A stretch of 64,000 nucleotides of DNA from Chloroflexota bacterium (GTDB lineage: Bacteria; Chloroflexota; Anaerolineae; B4-G1; DUEL01). Both the position numbers and the translations under genes were made by a program. The stretch covers positions 1-64,000 of the forward strand of contig JADBJJ010000012.1 of the NCBI GenBank assembly GCA_014874475.1. Reading direction: 5' to 3'. The notes below the pieces were generated by a model. That model worked only from the letters and a program-made list of their open reading frames with translations, made no database searches and was not told where the DNA came from. Below, piece by piece: positions 45,951 through 55,700 of the stretch (position 1 is the stretch's first letter; each line of letters opens with the position of its first letter).

Positions 45951-46010
45951 AGCGTGGGAGCAGGGCGCAAGATCAAAGGCTTTCTGGCTCTTTGGGAATT
46001 CGCAGATGCG

Positions 46011-46028
46011 CTGCCCGTTTACGGGCAG
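46011..46028 (-). other. Hairpin between thioesterase gene and polA
   Basis: CTGCCCG (46011-46017) and CGGGCAG (46022-46028) form a perfect 7-bp stem with a TTTA/TAAA loop, two bases after the thioesterase stop. There is no T-run. Confidence 0.4.
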
Positions 46029-46029
46029 T

Positions 46030-46491
46030 CTATTCCACTTTCCAATAGGGGCGCTCCGCTTCCCAGCGGGCGCGGAATTCCTCGGGGGCCACTGTCAGCA
46101 GGGCCTCTCCCTCGGCGGTGACGGTGCCATCGGGCAGGCGAATCTGTCCGGCTACTTTGGCGCCCGCCCCGCCGATTTGCTCCACCCATCCCACTGCGAC
46201 CAGGGGCGTGCCCGTCGGAGTGGGACGGCGATAGCGGATTGTCAGGCGGAGAGTCGCCATAAAGGTCTCCGGGGAGTTGTACAGCATGACTGCCCGCCCG
46301 GAGACCTCGTCCAGGATGGCGGCGATCACGCCGCCGTGGGCGATGCCCGGATAGCCCTGGTAGGCCTCCGAAAGGGTGAACTCTGCTCGCACGACCCGGT
46401 TCTCCGGGTCTTCGTAGCACTTCAGTTTCAGGCCGAAGGGGTTTTCGCGACCGCAGACGAAGCACATTCGGGACGTGGGTTGGGGACGCAT
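46030..46491 (-). CDS. PaaI-type hotdog thioesterase
   Basis: A 153-residue hotdog-fold protein. The N-terminal CFVCGRENPFGLKLKCY carries a Cys pair typical of one subgroup. The catalytic-loop motif is GIAHGGVIAAILDEVSG, and RYRRPTPTGTPLVAVG is the usual following strand. These enzymes hydrolyse acyl-CoA thioesters; the substrate is not visible. ATG 46491 has AAGAGG upstream; the ORF could begin at GTG 46497. It lies 14 bp after the receiver-kinase gene and may be cotranscribed. Confidence 0.85.
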   Translation of the reverse strand: MRPQPTSRMCFVCGRENPFGLKLKCYEDPENRVVRAEFTLSEAYQGYPGIAHGGVIAAILDEVSGRAVMLYNSPETFMATLRLTIRYRRPTPTGTPLVAVGWVEQIGGAGAKVAGQIRLPDGTVTAEGEALLTVAPEEFRARWEAERPYWKVE

Positions 46492-46505
46492 AGACACCTC
46501 TTTGT

Positions 46506-47753
46506 TTAAGATTCCGGCAGAGGCAACAGGATGTGGACGGTCGTTCCGGGCAGGCGCACCTCATCCCGCCCTTCGCTTTCTATCCAGATTCTCCCTTTGT
46601 GGGCCTCAATAATCCCCCGCGCCAGGCTGAGCCCCAGGCCCAACCCGCCCCCCGTGAAGGCCGTCTTGCGAGAATGGTGGAGCATTGTATCCTCCACCAC
46701 GCAAAATCGGTCAAAGATGCGTTCCCGGTCGGCCGGGTCAATCCCGATACCGGTATCCCGGACGCTCAGGTGGACGGTGCGCTCCACCACCCGCCCGGTA
46801 ATCCGGATGGTGCCGCCGTCAGGTGTGTATTTGACGGAGTTGCTGACGACATGCCAGAGGGCCTGGAAAAGCCGTTGGGAGTCCCCTGTAATCATTGGAA
46901 GGGTCTCCAGTCCCTCAAACTCAAAGGTCAACTGTCGTTCCGGGCCCAGATTGCGGATATTGCGCACCACGCTCTGGATGAGGGAATGCAGGAAAACGGG
47001 CCCCATACTCAGTTCCAGTTTGTTCGCCTCAATGAGGAACACGTTCAGGATGTCATCCACTACCTGATTCAGGCGACGGGTAGCCTGTACGACCTGATGC
47101 AGCAGATGGCGGGGGCTTCCTTCTGCCTCTGGATCGCCAGGGACGTCGGGCATAGAAAGGAGAATCTGGCTGTAGCCGTAGATGGCAGAGAGGGGAGTAC
47201 GCAATTCGTGACCGGCCAGGATAATGAAGTCCGTCTTCATTTTATCCAACCGCTGGAGTTCCGCGTGGGCCTTCTCCAGTTCGTGGATTTTCTCCTCCAG
47301 CCGCTCCACCAGGCGGCGGCTGTATTCCACCAGATAATCCGCCTTTTCCTGGGGGGATTCTATACGTTCCCGCAGGCCCTCTAGGAACGCCTCCACCTGC
47401 TGAGGGAAGCGGTCCACGTCAATGGGTTTGGGGATGTAGCCATCGCATCCGGCGATGAGCGCTCGCTCCCGGTCCCCGCGCAACGTGGCGGCAGTCACGG
47501 CGACGATGGGGATGTCCTTCAGTTCTTCCAGCGCGCGCAGGCGGGTGGTGACCTCATAGCCATCCAGGCCACTGATATTGATGTCCATCAGAATGAGGTC
47601 AGGCTGGAGTTGTCGGGCGGCCTCCAGGGCGGCGATCCCATCGGTGGCGATACGCACGTCAAAGCCTTCGGCTTCCAGAACCCGCTGCACCAGCCGGGCG
47701 CTGGAGGGGTCGTCCTCCACATAGAGGATGCGGGCCCGCGATGTCCGATGCAT
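46506..47753 (-). CDS. Receiver-histidine kinase hybrid
   Basis: A soluble protein of 415 residues with the receiver domain first: acidic pocket LYVEDDPSSARL, phospho-acceptor Asp in LILMDINISGLDG (about 54), and VTAATLRGDRERA with the KP of YIPKPI. A coiled coil follows (about 140-170), then HisKA with His in LAGHELRTPLSAI (about 182) and a HATPase domain ending GGGLGLGLSLARGI. The start at 47753 follows AAGGAGAGGGA. It lies 163 bp after the threonine-synthase/receiver fusion and shares its strand, so the two may belong to one signalling route. Confidence 0.92.
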   Translation of the reverse strand: MHRTSRARILYVEDDPSSARLVQRVLEAEGFDVRIATDGIAALEAARQLQPDLILMDINISGLDGYEVTTRLRALEELKDIPIVAVTAATLRGDRERALIAGCDGYIPKPIDVDRFPQQVEAFLEGLRERIESPQEKADYLVEYSRRLVERLEEKIHELEKAHAELQRLDKMKTDFIILAGHELRTPLSAIYGYSQILLSMPDVPGDPEAEGSPRHLLHQVVQATRRLNQVVDDILNVFLIEANKLELSMGPVFLHSLIQSVVRNIRNLGPERQLTFEFEGLETLPMITGDSQRLFQALWHVVSNSVKYTPDGGTIRITGRVVERTVHLSVRDTGIGIDPADRERIFDRFCVVEDTMLHHSRKTAFTGGGLGLGLSLARGIIEAHKGRIWIESEGRDEVRLPGTTVHILLPLPES

Positions 47754-47812
47754 ATTCCCTCTCCTTGCAACTTTATCGCTGTGCCTTGTTGGGATTGACA
47801 TTCCTCGGCGGC

Positions 47813-47834
47813 GAGAGCGGGCAAAACCGCTCTC
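47813..47834 (-). other. Intercistronic hairpin upstream of receiver-kinase gene
   Basis: GAGAGCGG (47813-47820) and CCGCTCTC (47827-47834) form a perfect 8-bp stem with loop GCAAAA. No T-run follows on either strand. It may set the relative expression of the two signalling genes. Confidence 0.4.
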
Positions 47835-47893
47835 TGCCCACCCGGAACCAGGGCGATGCAAAACCTGCCTCTCTCACGGACGCCTGCCGGGAT

Positions 47894-47920
47894 GGGGGCA
47901 ACCGCAAGGGTTGTCCCTAC
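47894..47920 (-). repeat. REP-like palindrome providing a stop codon
   Basis: On the minus strand this reads GTAGGGACAACCCTTGCGGT and then TGCCCCC. The TAG inside GTAGGG is the stop codon of the threonine-synthase/receiver gene (47917-47919). The stem is GGGACAACC with GGTTGCCCC. Confidence 0.7.
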
Positions 47921-49581
47921 AGGCTTTCTGTTGCCCCGCTGATTTCACGGAGCAGTTCCTCATCGGTGAAGGCGCCTTTCTGAAGCAGCGCCTGGATGTG
48001 GCCATTCAGCCGGACCCGCTCATCAGGCGTCAGTTCTTTGGCAGTGACGACGATGACCGGAATATTATACAATTCCTCGTCGGCCTGGAGCACTTCCAGC
48101 ACCCCGAAGCCATCCAACTCGGGCATCATCAGGTCCAGCAGAATGAGGTCGGGGCGTTCCCGGCGGATGAGTTCCAGGCCCTCCCGACCGTTCTCCGCCT
48201 CCAGAATATGATAGGGGCCCCGGGCCTGGAGAATACGCCGGAGGAGGCGGCGGGCACCAGGGTCGTCTTCCAGAATGGCCACCCGACGGACATTCCGGCC
48301 CAGCAATTCCAGCGATGCCAGCAAACCCTCTTCGGGAGCCGGCGCGCGGGCGGGGGCTTCCACCGTCTGTACCCAGTCTTCCCCCAACAGGTGTTTCTCT
48401 ACCGGGAAGGTGTGGCCGGAGCAGTTGACGACGACCACTTCGTCCCGCCGGATGACTCCCTTACTGAGCAGTTTAAAGAGGCCGGCGAAAGCGACGCCTG
48501 CCGCCGGCTCCATAGAGATGCCCTCCAGTTTTGCCAGGACATGGATGGCGCGAAAGGCTTCTTCGTCGCTGACCATCTCAAAGGCGCCGCCGTGCTCCCG
48601 GATCACCCGCACCAGGAAGGTGTAGGCCGGGCCAGGGTCTCCGGTGGCAACGGTAATGATGCGGGTGCGGGGGTTGAGGATCGGTTCTGCCTTCTCCAAC
48701 CCCTTCTCAAAAGAGTGGACCATCGGAGCACACCCTTCAGCCTGGATGCAGGCCAGGCGGGGCATCCGGTCTATCAAGCCCATCCGCATCAGTTCCTCAA
48801 ACCCTTTCCAGACCCCCACCGGCCCCAGTCCGCCGCTGACGGCCTGAATGTACCAGTCCGGTGCGCGCCAGGGGGTGGGACCCGGACCCAGGTGGGCGGC
48901 CAGTTGCTCAGCAATCTCAAAGGCCACTGTCTTCATACTCTCCCGCGCGGCGATAGAGCGGACGCCCCGGTCCAGATAGAGCCCGCGCCGCTTCGCGAAA
49001 TCCGCTGCCACCTGCTTGGTCTGGTCGTAGGTGCCGGTGACTTTAATCACTTTGGCCCCATAGATGGCGACCTCGCGCATCTTCTCCGCCGGGACCAGGC
49101 TGGTGAGGAAGGCCCAGATTTTGATGCCCGCCAGAGCGGAGTAGGCAGCGTAGGAGATGGCGACATTGCCGGTGGAGGCCAGAACCGCCTCAGTAATCCC
49201 CAGTTCCTTCATCACAGAGATAGCCAGGGCAGCCTGTCGGTCTTTAAAAGAGCCGGTCGGCCCCTGTCGTTCGTCCTTGATGTAGAGATGGGAGCAGCTC
49301 AGCATCATCCCCAGATTGACGGCCCGCAGGAGAGGGGTACCGCCCTCGCCCATGCTGAGCCGGTGAGCATCATCCCGGAGGGGAAGAAGTTCCCGGTAGC
49401 GCCACATCGTCTGGGGGCGGCGAGGTAATTCCCGTTGCCAGATACGGGCCACGCGCGGGTAATCGTAGAGAACATCCAGCCAGTCCCCGTCGCACTGAGG
49501 GCAGCGCTCCAGGGGACGGGTAAAGGACTCGCTGTAGCCACAGCGAGCACACTGCAGGCGGGGATAATCGTTTGTATTCAT
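47917..49581 (-). CDS. Threonine-synthase-like PLP enzyme fused to receiver domain
   Basis: The 554-residue protein begins with a zinc-ribbon-like pair (LQCARCGYS and ERCPQCDGDW, about residues 11-33). A fold-type II PLP domain follows (about 60-415) with the lysine in QGPTGSFKDRQAA (about 113), ASTGNVAISYAAYSALAG and the late SGGLGP loop, matching threonine synthase. After a Pro/Ala linker (APARAPAPEE) a complete response-regulator receiver domain occupies about 428-545: acidic pair in VAILEDDPGARR, phospho-acceptor Asp in LILLDLMMPELDG (about 482) and the VTAK Thr/Lys. Threonine synthase makes threonine from phosphohomoserine; here its activity may be set by phosphorylation. Start 49581 follows AAAGAGG. 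It lies between two histidine kinase genes. Confidence 0.88.
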   Translation of the reverse strand: MNTNDYPRLQCARCGYSESFTRPLERCPQCDGDWLDVLYDYPRVARIWQRELPRRPQTMWRYRELLPLRDDAHRLSMGEGGTPLLRAVNLGMMLSCSHLYIKDERQGPTGSFKDRQAALAISVMKELGITEAVLASTGNVAISYAAYSALAGIKIWAFLTSLVPAEKMREVAIYGAKVIKVTGTYDQTKQVAADFAKRRGLYLDRGVRSIAARESMKTVAFEIAEQLAAHLGPGPTPWRAPDWYIQAVSGGLGPVGVWKGFEELMRMGLIDRMPRLACIQAEGCAPMVHSFEKGLEKAEPILNPRTRIITVATGDPGPAYTFLVRVIREHGGAFEMVSDEEAFRAIHVLAKLEGISMEPAAGVAFAGLFKLLSKGVIRRDEVVVVNCSGHTFPVEKHLLGEDWVQTVEAPARAPAPEEGLLASLELLGRNVRRVAILEDDPGARRLLRRILQARGPYHILEAENGREGLELIRRERPDLILLDLMMPELDGFGVLEVLQADEELYNIPVIVVTAKELTPDERVRLNGHIQALLQKGAFTDEELLREISGATESL

Positions 49582-49637
49582 TGAATTCAGCCTCTTTGCC
49601 AATGAGAACGGTCGTTTCAGCCTTCGTCGTAGCTAAA

Positions 49638-49674
49638 ATTCATTGATGAATAGATGGGATGATTCATTCGGCAA
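49638..49674 (-). promoter_or_regulatory. Promoter with ATTCAT palindrome
   Basis: On the minus strand TTGCCG (49669-49674) and TATTCA (49647-49652) are 16 bp apart. The perfect inverted repeat ATTCAT-TG-ATGAAT (49638-49651) covers the -10 box, and a third ATTCAT lies at 49662-49667. This would be a fitting operator for a repressor of the fusion gene. Confidence 0.4.
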
Positions 49675-49788
49675 AAGTGTCACCCGTTGAACTATCCTAC
49701 CATCATCGGTCAAAATTTGCCACTCCCAAAGAAAAAGTCTTTTCCCCTTCGGAGCAATGAGAAGGTCAAGCCGGTCGCCCCAATGCAC

Positions 49789-52700
49789 TCATCCGCCTTC
49801 AGATGGAGGCCTCTCCTCCGACACCGGCAGCCAGACGGTGAAGCGGGTACCTTTTCCCTCATCGCTCTCTACCTGAATCCGCCCACCGTGGCGGTCCACA
49901 ATCTCTTTGACGATGGAGAGGCCCAGGCCAGTGCCAGGAATTTGCATCTGGCGCGGCCGCTCTCCCCGGAAGAAACGGTCAAAAATATAAGGCAGTTCGT
50001 CTTTGGGGATGCCGATACCGGTATCGGCGACAGCGATCGTGGCCCAGCGATGCCCGTCCAGTTCTTCCTCTCCAGTGCTCACCTCCACCCGCCCGCCCGG
50101 AGGGGTGTACTGAAGGGCATTCCGTACCAGGTTGATCAGTACCATACGGAGCGCGTCGGGGTCGGCCCGGGCGACAGGTTCTACTTCCGCCAGATGGCAC
50201 TCCAGCACCAGCCCCTGGGCCAGCGCCAGGGGCCGCTGGGCATCCACCACCTCCGTAACCACCGTGTTAAGACCCACCGGGCCGAATTGCATCAGGAAGG
50301 CGCCCGAGTCCAGCCGGGAAACTTGCAGCACATCCTCCACCAGGCGGGCCTGCCAGTCCGCTTCCCGCTCCAGAATATCCAGGTACTCGGGAAGCAGTTC
50401 GGGCATCTCCCGCAGGAGGTGAAGGTACGTCTTAATAGTGGTGAGGGGGGTCCGCAGTTCGTGGGAGATATTGGAGATAAAGCGGGCGCGCAGCCGCTCC
50501 AGCGTTTTGTACTGGGTCACGTCATGGAGGACGATGACGGCCGCTGTCTCCCCATCGGGCCCCTCAACAGGGGATGCCCGGACCTCCAGGTCCAATCCCG
50601 ATAACTCCACCACCTCTTCGGGCCGCTCCCGGGCCCGCCGGGCTACCCGCTGGACCGCCTCCCGTAATTGCCGGGCATCATCCGGTGCCAGGTCCCGGGT
50701 CAGCCAGCCCTGAGCAACGGGGTTGGCCTGGAGAATCTCCCCTTGGACATCAGCAAGAATGATCCCGTCGGCCGTACTGCGCAGAATGGCCTCCCGTTGA
50801 GTGTACTGGGCCGCCAGTTGCGCAGTGCGCTCCCGCACCTGCTCCTCCAGCGTCGCGGCGTATTGGCGTAGTTCGGCGTAGAGTTGGGCGTTCTCCAGCG
50901 CGATGGCCACCTGATCGGCGAAGGCCTTCAAACGGGCAGCATCGGCGGGGCCGAACTGGTGGGGGCGGGTGCCGTCCACATTCAAAAACCCCACCGTGAT
51001 GCCCCGGATCACAATGGGCGCGGCGACATAGGAGCGAATCCACTCCAGGCCCTCCATCCGGGTCCAGTGGAGGTCGGCGTGGGTATCGGGGATGAGGACC
51101 GGCTCGCCAGTCCGCACCATCTCCCACAGGTTGGGCACATCGGCGATGGAGAGCGCCAGCGCTGCGACCCTCTCCTCTGTCCCGAACTGTTCATATCCCC
51201 GCCAGCGGATGATGCGGGCGGTGCCGTTTTCCACCAGCATCACGTTGAACGCGTCGCCGGGCACCACCCGGGCAACCTGTCCCAGAACCTGCTCCAGCAT
51301 TTGGGTCGGGTCCAGCGTGCGGGTGATAACGGCAGCGGCCTCCGCCAGCGCCTGGGCCAGTTCCCGCTGATCCCGCTCCGCCTGGTAGAGCCGCTCGTTC
51401 TCCATCGCCACTGCCAGCGCGTCGGCGACCCGCTGGAGGAGGGGAACCTGCGACTGGCGGAAGTGGTGCTCCTGACGGCTGACAAGGTGGAGCGCGCCGA
51501 AGACCCACCCACCCACCCGTAGCGGCAGGCTGATGTAGGAGCGGAACCCCGCCTCGTAGAGGGCCTGGATGGCTGCGTATTTCAATTCGGCGCTCATATC
51601 GGGGCAGAGGTAGGGCCGGCCCTCCAGGAGATCGCCCCAGACCGGGGTAGTGGAGAGGGGCAGAACAGTACCCTCTTCCAGAACGGGGACAGGGGTCTCC
51701 AGGACGTTGATGCGGAAATGGCTCCCGTCCTCCAACAGTGCCACGGCAACCCGGTCGCAGCCGGTGAGGGTGTGCAGGCCGTGGAAAAGGATGCGAAAGG
51801 CCCGGCGGACTTCCAGGGTGTTCAGCGCGGTGGCGATGAACGCCAGTGTCTCCTCTTCCTGCGCCCGACGCCGCTCCTCCTCGTAGAGGCGCGCGTTCTC
51901 CAGCGCAATCGCCACCTGGTCCGCCAGCGCACGCAGGAACTCCATATCTACATTCCGGAACGCGTCCACTTGCGGGCTCTGGAGGTCCAGGTTGCCCAAA
52001 ATCCGGTCGCCCCGCAGAAGCGGGATGACCAGTTCGGAGCGGGTAGTGGGGAGCAGTGGGAAATAGTCCGGGTCGTGCCGGACGTCGGGGACGTAGTAGG
52101 CCAGATGAGTACGGTAGGCGCGGGAATTGATCCCCTTCGTCAGGCTGAGGGGCCGGGCGAGGGCTCGTTCCCGCTCCTGAGGGGAGTAACCCTGCAAGGA
52201 GCGGCGCTCAAAGACGCCCCGCTCCGGGTCAGGCACCAGGACCGAGCCGTGAGTGGCGCCGGTGGCCCGCATCGCCTCCACCGTCAGCCGATTCATAATC
52301 GCCTCCGCATCCAAGGTGGAGTTGACAATCTGGCCGATGCGGTAGAGGGCCTCCTGGCGCTCCCGAGCGGCCCGCTCCTGTTGGTAGAGACGGGCATTCT
52401 CCACCGCTGCGGCGACGTGGCCCGCCAGAGTCTCCAGCGTCGCCACATCCAGCGGGGTGAAGGCGTTCAGCCGGGCGCTCTGGAGAGTCAGCACACCCAC
52501 CAGCCGCCCATGGTACTTCAGGGGGACATCCAGTTCGGCGCGGGTCTCGGTCAGATATGGGGCGATGTAGCGGGGCTCCAGGGTCACGTCATTGGCCAGG
52601 AGCGTCTCACCCGTCCGGGCCACCCATCCGATCATTCCCTCGCCCACCTTCTGGCGGAAGCCTGGCGGGGTGAGGCCAGCCCAGATTCCCGCTCCGGCGA

Positions 52701-55700
52701 CGAATTCCAGTTCCCCCGCCACCTCGTCCAGGAGCATCAGACCGACGTAATCGTACCCGAGGGCGCGGGCGATGCCTTCTACCGCCTCCTGCCAGACCGC
52801 CTCCGGCTCCAGGATGGCCGCCAGGCGTTCCCCCAGTTCGGCCACGGCGGCCATCCGGCGGGCTCGCTCCTGTTCGGTCTCGTAGAGGCGGGCGTTAAGG
52901 AGGGCACCCGCCAGGACGGCCCCAGCGGCCTCCAGGAGGCGGGCATGGTCGGCAGTAAAGGCGGCCTGCCGTATGCTCCCCAGCGACATAACGCCCACCA
53001 GTTCCTCTCCAAACAGGAGAGGCACACTGACGGCGGATCGGACGTGTTCGTCCATCCCCTGGACCACAAGCCAGCGTTCGTCCTGAAGCACGTTGTCCAC
53101 CACAGCGGTCTGCCGGTGAAGGGCGACCCAACCGGCCAGCCCTCGCCCAACGGTCAGTTGCAGGCGACGGTCCAATTCCTCTGCTCCGGAATCTCTATGT
53201 CCGAAGGCGGCGACTAACCGTAGGCGGGAAGTCTCCGGTTCCAACACGTAAACGACCCCCTGCTGGGCTTCCATCATCGCGCAGAGAGTCTCCAAGGCCT
53301 CTCGGGAAACGGCCCGCACGTCCACCGTGCCGGTTAGACGTTGGCTCAGTTGGTACAGGAACTCCAGCCGTTCCCGTTTCTGCTCCACCGCGGAATAAAG
53401 GCGGGCATTGATGATGGCGACGGCGGCCTGAGAGGCGAAAAGGGTCAGCAAGTCGGCATCTTCCTGAGAGAACGTGCGAGGTGGGTCGGCCAGCACAATC
53501 AGAACGCCCAGCATCTCCCCCCGCCAGCGCACCGGCACACCAATGACGGCCGTCCAGGGATAACCGGCATATTTGGCCGCGCGGCCCTCCCGGTGCAGAT
53601 AATCGTCCACCCAGAAAGGCTCACGGGTTTCCCAAACCCGGCGGCCGATTCCCCCATCCTCCGGTCGCAGGACGGTTCCCACCGGAGGTAGGTGGGGGCC
53701 TACGGAAACCATCCATTCCAGTACATCGTCTTCCGGACGGTAGAAGTAGAGACCCCCCGCGTTCCCGCCCACCAACCCAACGGCCCGCTCCACAATGGTG
53801 CGAAGCAGTGTCTCCAGGTCCCGCTGGGCGACCAGTTCCATCCCAATCTGGCGGAGGATTTCCCGCTGTTCTGCCTGGCGCTGGATGGCCTCCTCGGCTC
53901 GCCTCCGTTCGGTGACATCCAGCACGGTGCCCAGAATGGCGGGCCGTCCCTGGTAGTCCACCCGTGTTCCTAACACCTTGCAATCAAACGTGGAGCCGTC
54001 TTTGCGCAGGCCACGAACGTAATAATGGGCGCTTTCCACTTCGCCGACCATCCGCCGCCGGATCTGCTCCCGGACTATCTCCCGATCCTCTGGGACGACA
54101 ACGTCCAGAGGGCTCAGACGGTCTACGAGTTCCTCCGGTGTATAGCCGAACATCCGGGCCCCGGCGGGATTGACATACCGAAGCAGGCCATCCTGGATCA
54201 GATAGACACCGACCAGGGCGTGCTCGGTCAGGAGACGGAAGAGCACTTCGGCCGCCCTTCGTTGCTCTTCTTGCTCCAGGGCGTGAAAGGCAAAGGCCAG
54301 GTCGCCAGATACTTCGGTCAAAAGGTGCTGTTCTTCAGGGGCAGGAGCGATGCCCGGCGGCATCGCGACGCGGAGGACGCCGTAGGTCCGGTCGCCGTGG
54401 GCTATGCGGATGGCCAGCGCGGTAGTGCCCCGGTAGGCCAGATGGATGGGACAATCCGTGCAGGCTCCCGGCTCAGGAATGATGAGCGGGTCGGATATGG
54501 CCAGTGCCTGGCAGGCGCAGAAGGGGAGTTGCCCCGCCTTCCAGGCCTCCAGCAGCGCGGTAAAGTCCTCCGCACTGACCCCAATAGCGGCCCCGGTTTC
54601 AGGCCGACCGTCTGAGCCGATGAGGACAGCCCAGGCCCCGGCGTACCCGCGCGTCTGGACCAGTTCGTCGCAGGCGACCTGCAGAAGGCGCTGCCGGTCC
54701 TTCTCGCGGGTGATGGCCTGATTGATGTTGCGGATGGCTCGCAGGAGAGCATTGAGGTGGGTCAGTTCCTCCCCCACTCGCTTCTGCTCGGTGATATCGC
54801 GGGCGATGCCCTCTACGACGATGGCCTGGCCCGTTTCGTTGTAGAGGACGATGTGGCGATGTTCAGCCCAGACCGTCTCGCCGTTCCGATTGACCCAGCG
54901 CAGGATCAGAGGCCTCTCTGGCGGCACATCCTTATGCAGGGCGGCTCGCAGGGACGGCAGGTCTTCCGGATGAACGATATGGAAGAGGAAACGCCAGTTC
55001 TCGTAAAAGGCCTCCGGCGGATAGCCCAGGATGCGGATTACTGCCGGGGAGACGTATTCCACGCGGAAGGGAGAAAGCCGGAGGCGATAAAGGACGTCCG
55101 GGGAGTTTTCGGCCAGGCGAAGGAGTTGGGCTTCCCGCTCCTCCCGCTCCCGCCGGGCCTGCTCCAGAGCAGCCAGCGTCTCGTTGAAGGCCCGGGCCAG
55201 GTCGGCCAGTTCGTCCCGGCCAGGCAGGGCGACCTGGCCGTGGGGCTCTCCCTTCGCACCGATGGCCCGGACCTGCGCGGCCAGCGACGCCATCCGGGCC
55301 AGGACGTCCCGGTCCAGGAGCAAGATGGCCGCCAGGGTGACCAGTAGGGCCACCGCAACAGTGGTGCTAACGGAGTAGCGGAGGGCCAGCAGACCCTGCT
55401 GGTAGATATCCCGGGGGCCCTCAGTGCGCAGGATTAGCGCCGGGCGGCCGTAGAGATCCATTATCAGGCCATATCCGGCGACGATGGTCTCACCCAGCGG
55501 CTGGGCCAGGACCGGGGACTCAGGGGAGAGGTGGGGATAGATAGCCCGCAGGTCATCGGGCCACTCCTCGGGGCGGTCGGCCCGGTGGGCGGTGACGGAG
55601 AGGTTCAGGTGCTGGCCGATCCAGTCCAGAAAGTCGGCGTTCAGGTAGCGCCCGAAGATAAGAGTGCCGCGCGCGGGGCCCTGGTCCTCGGAGGTCAGAA

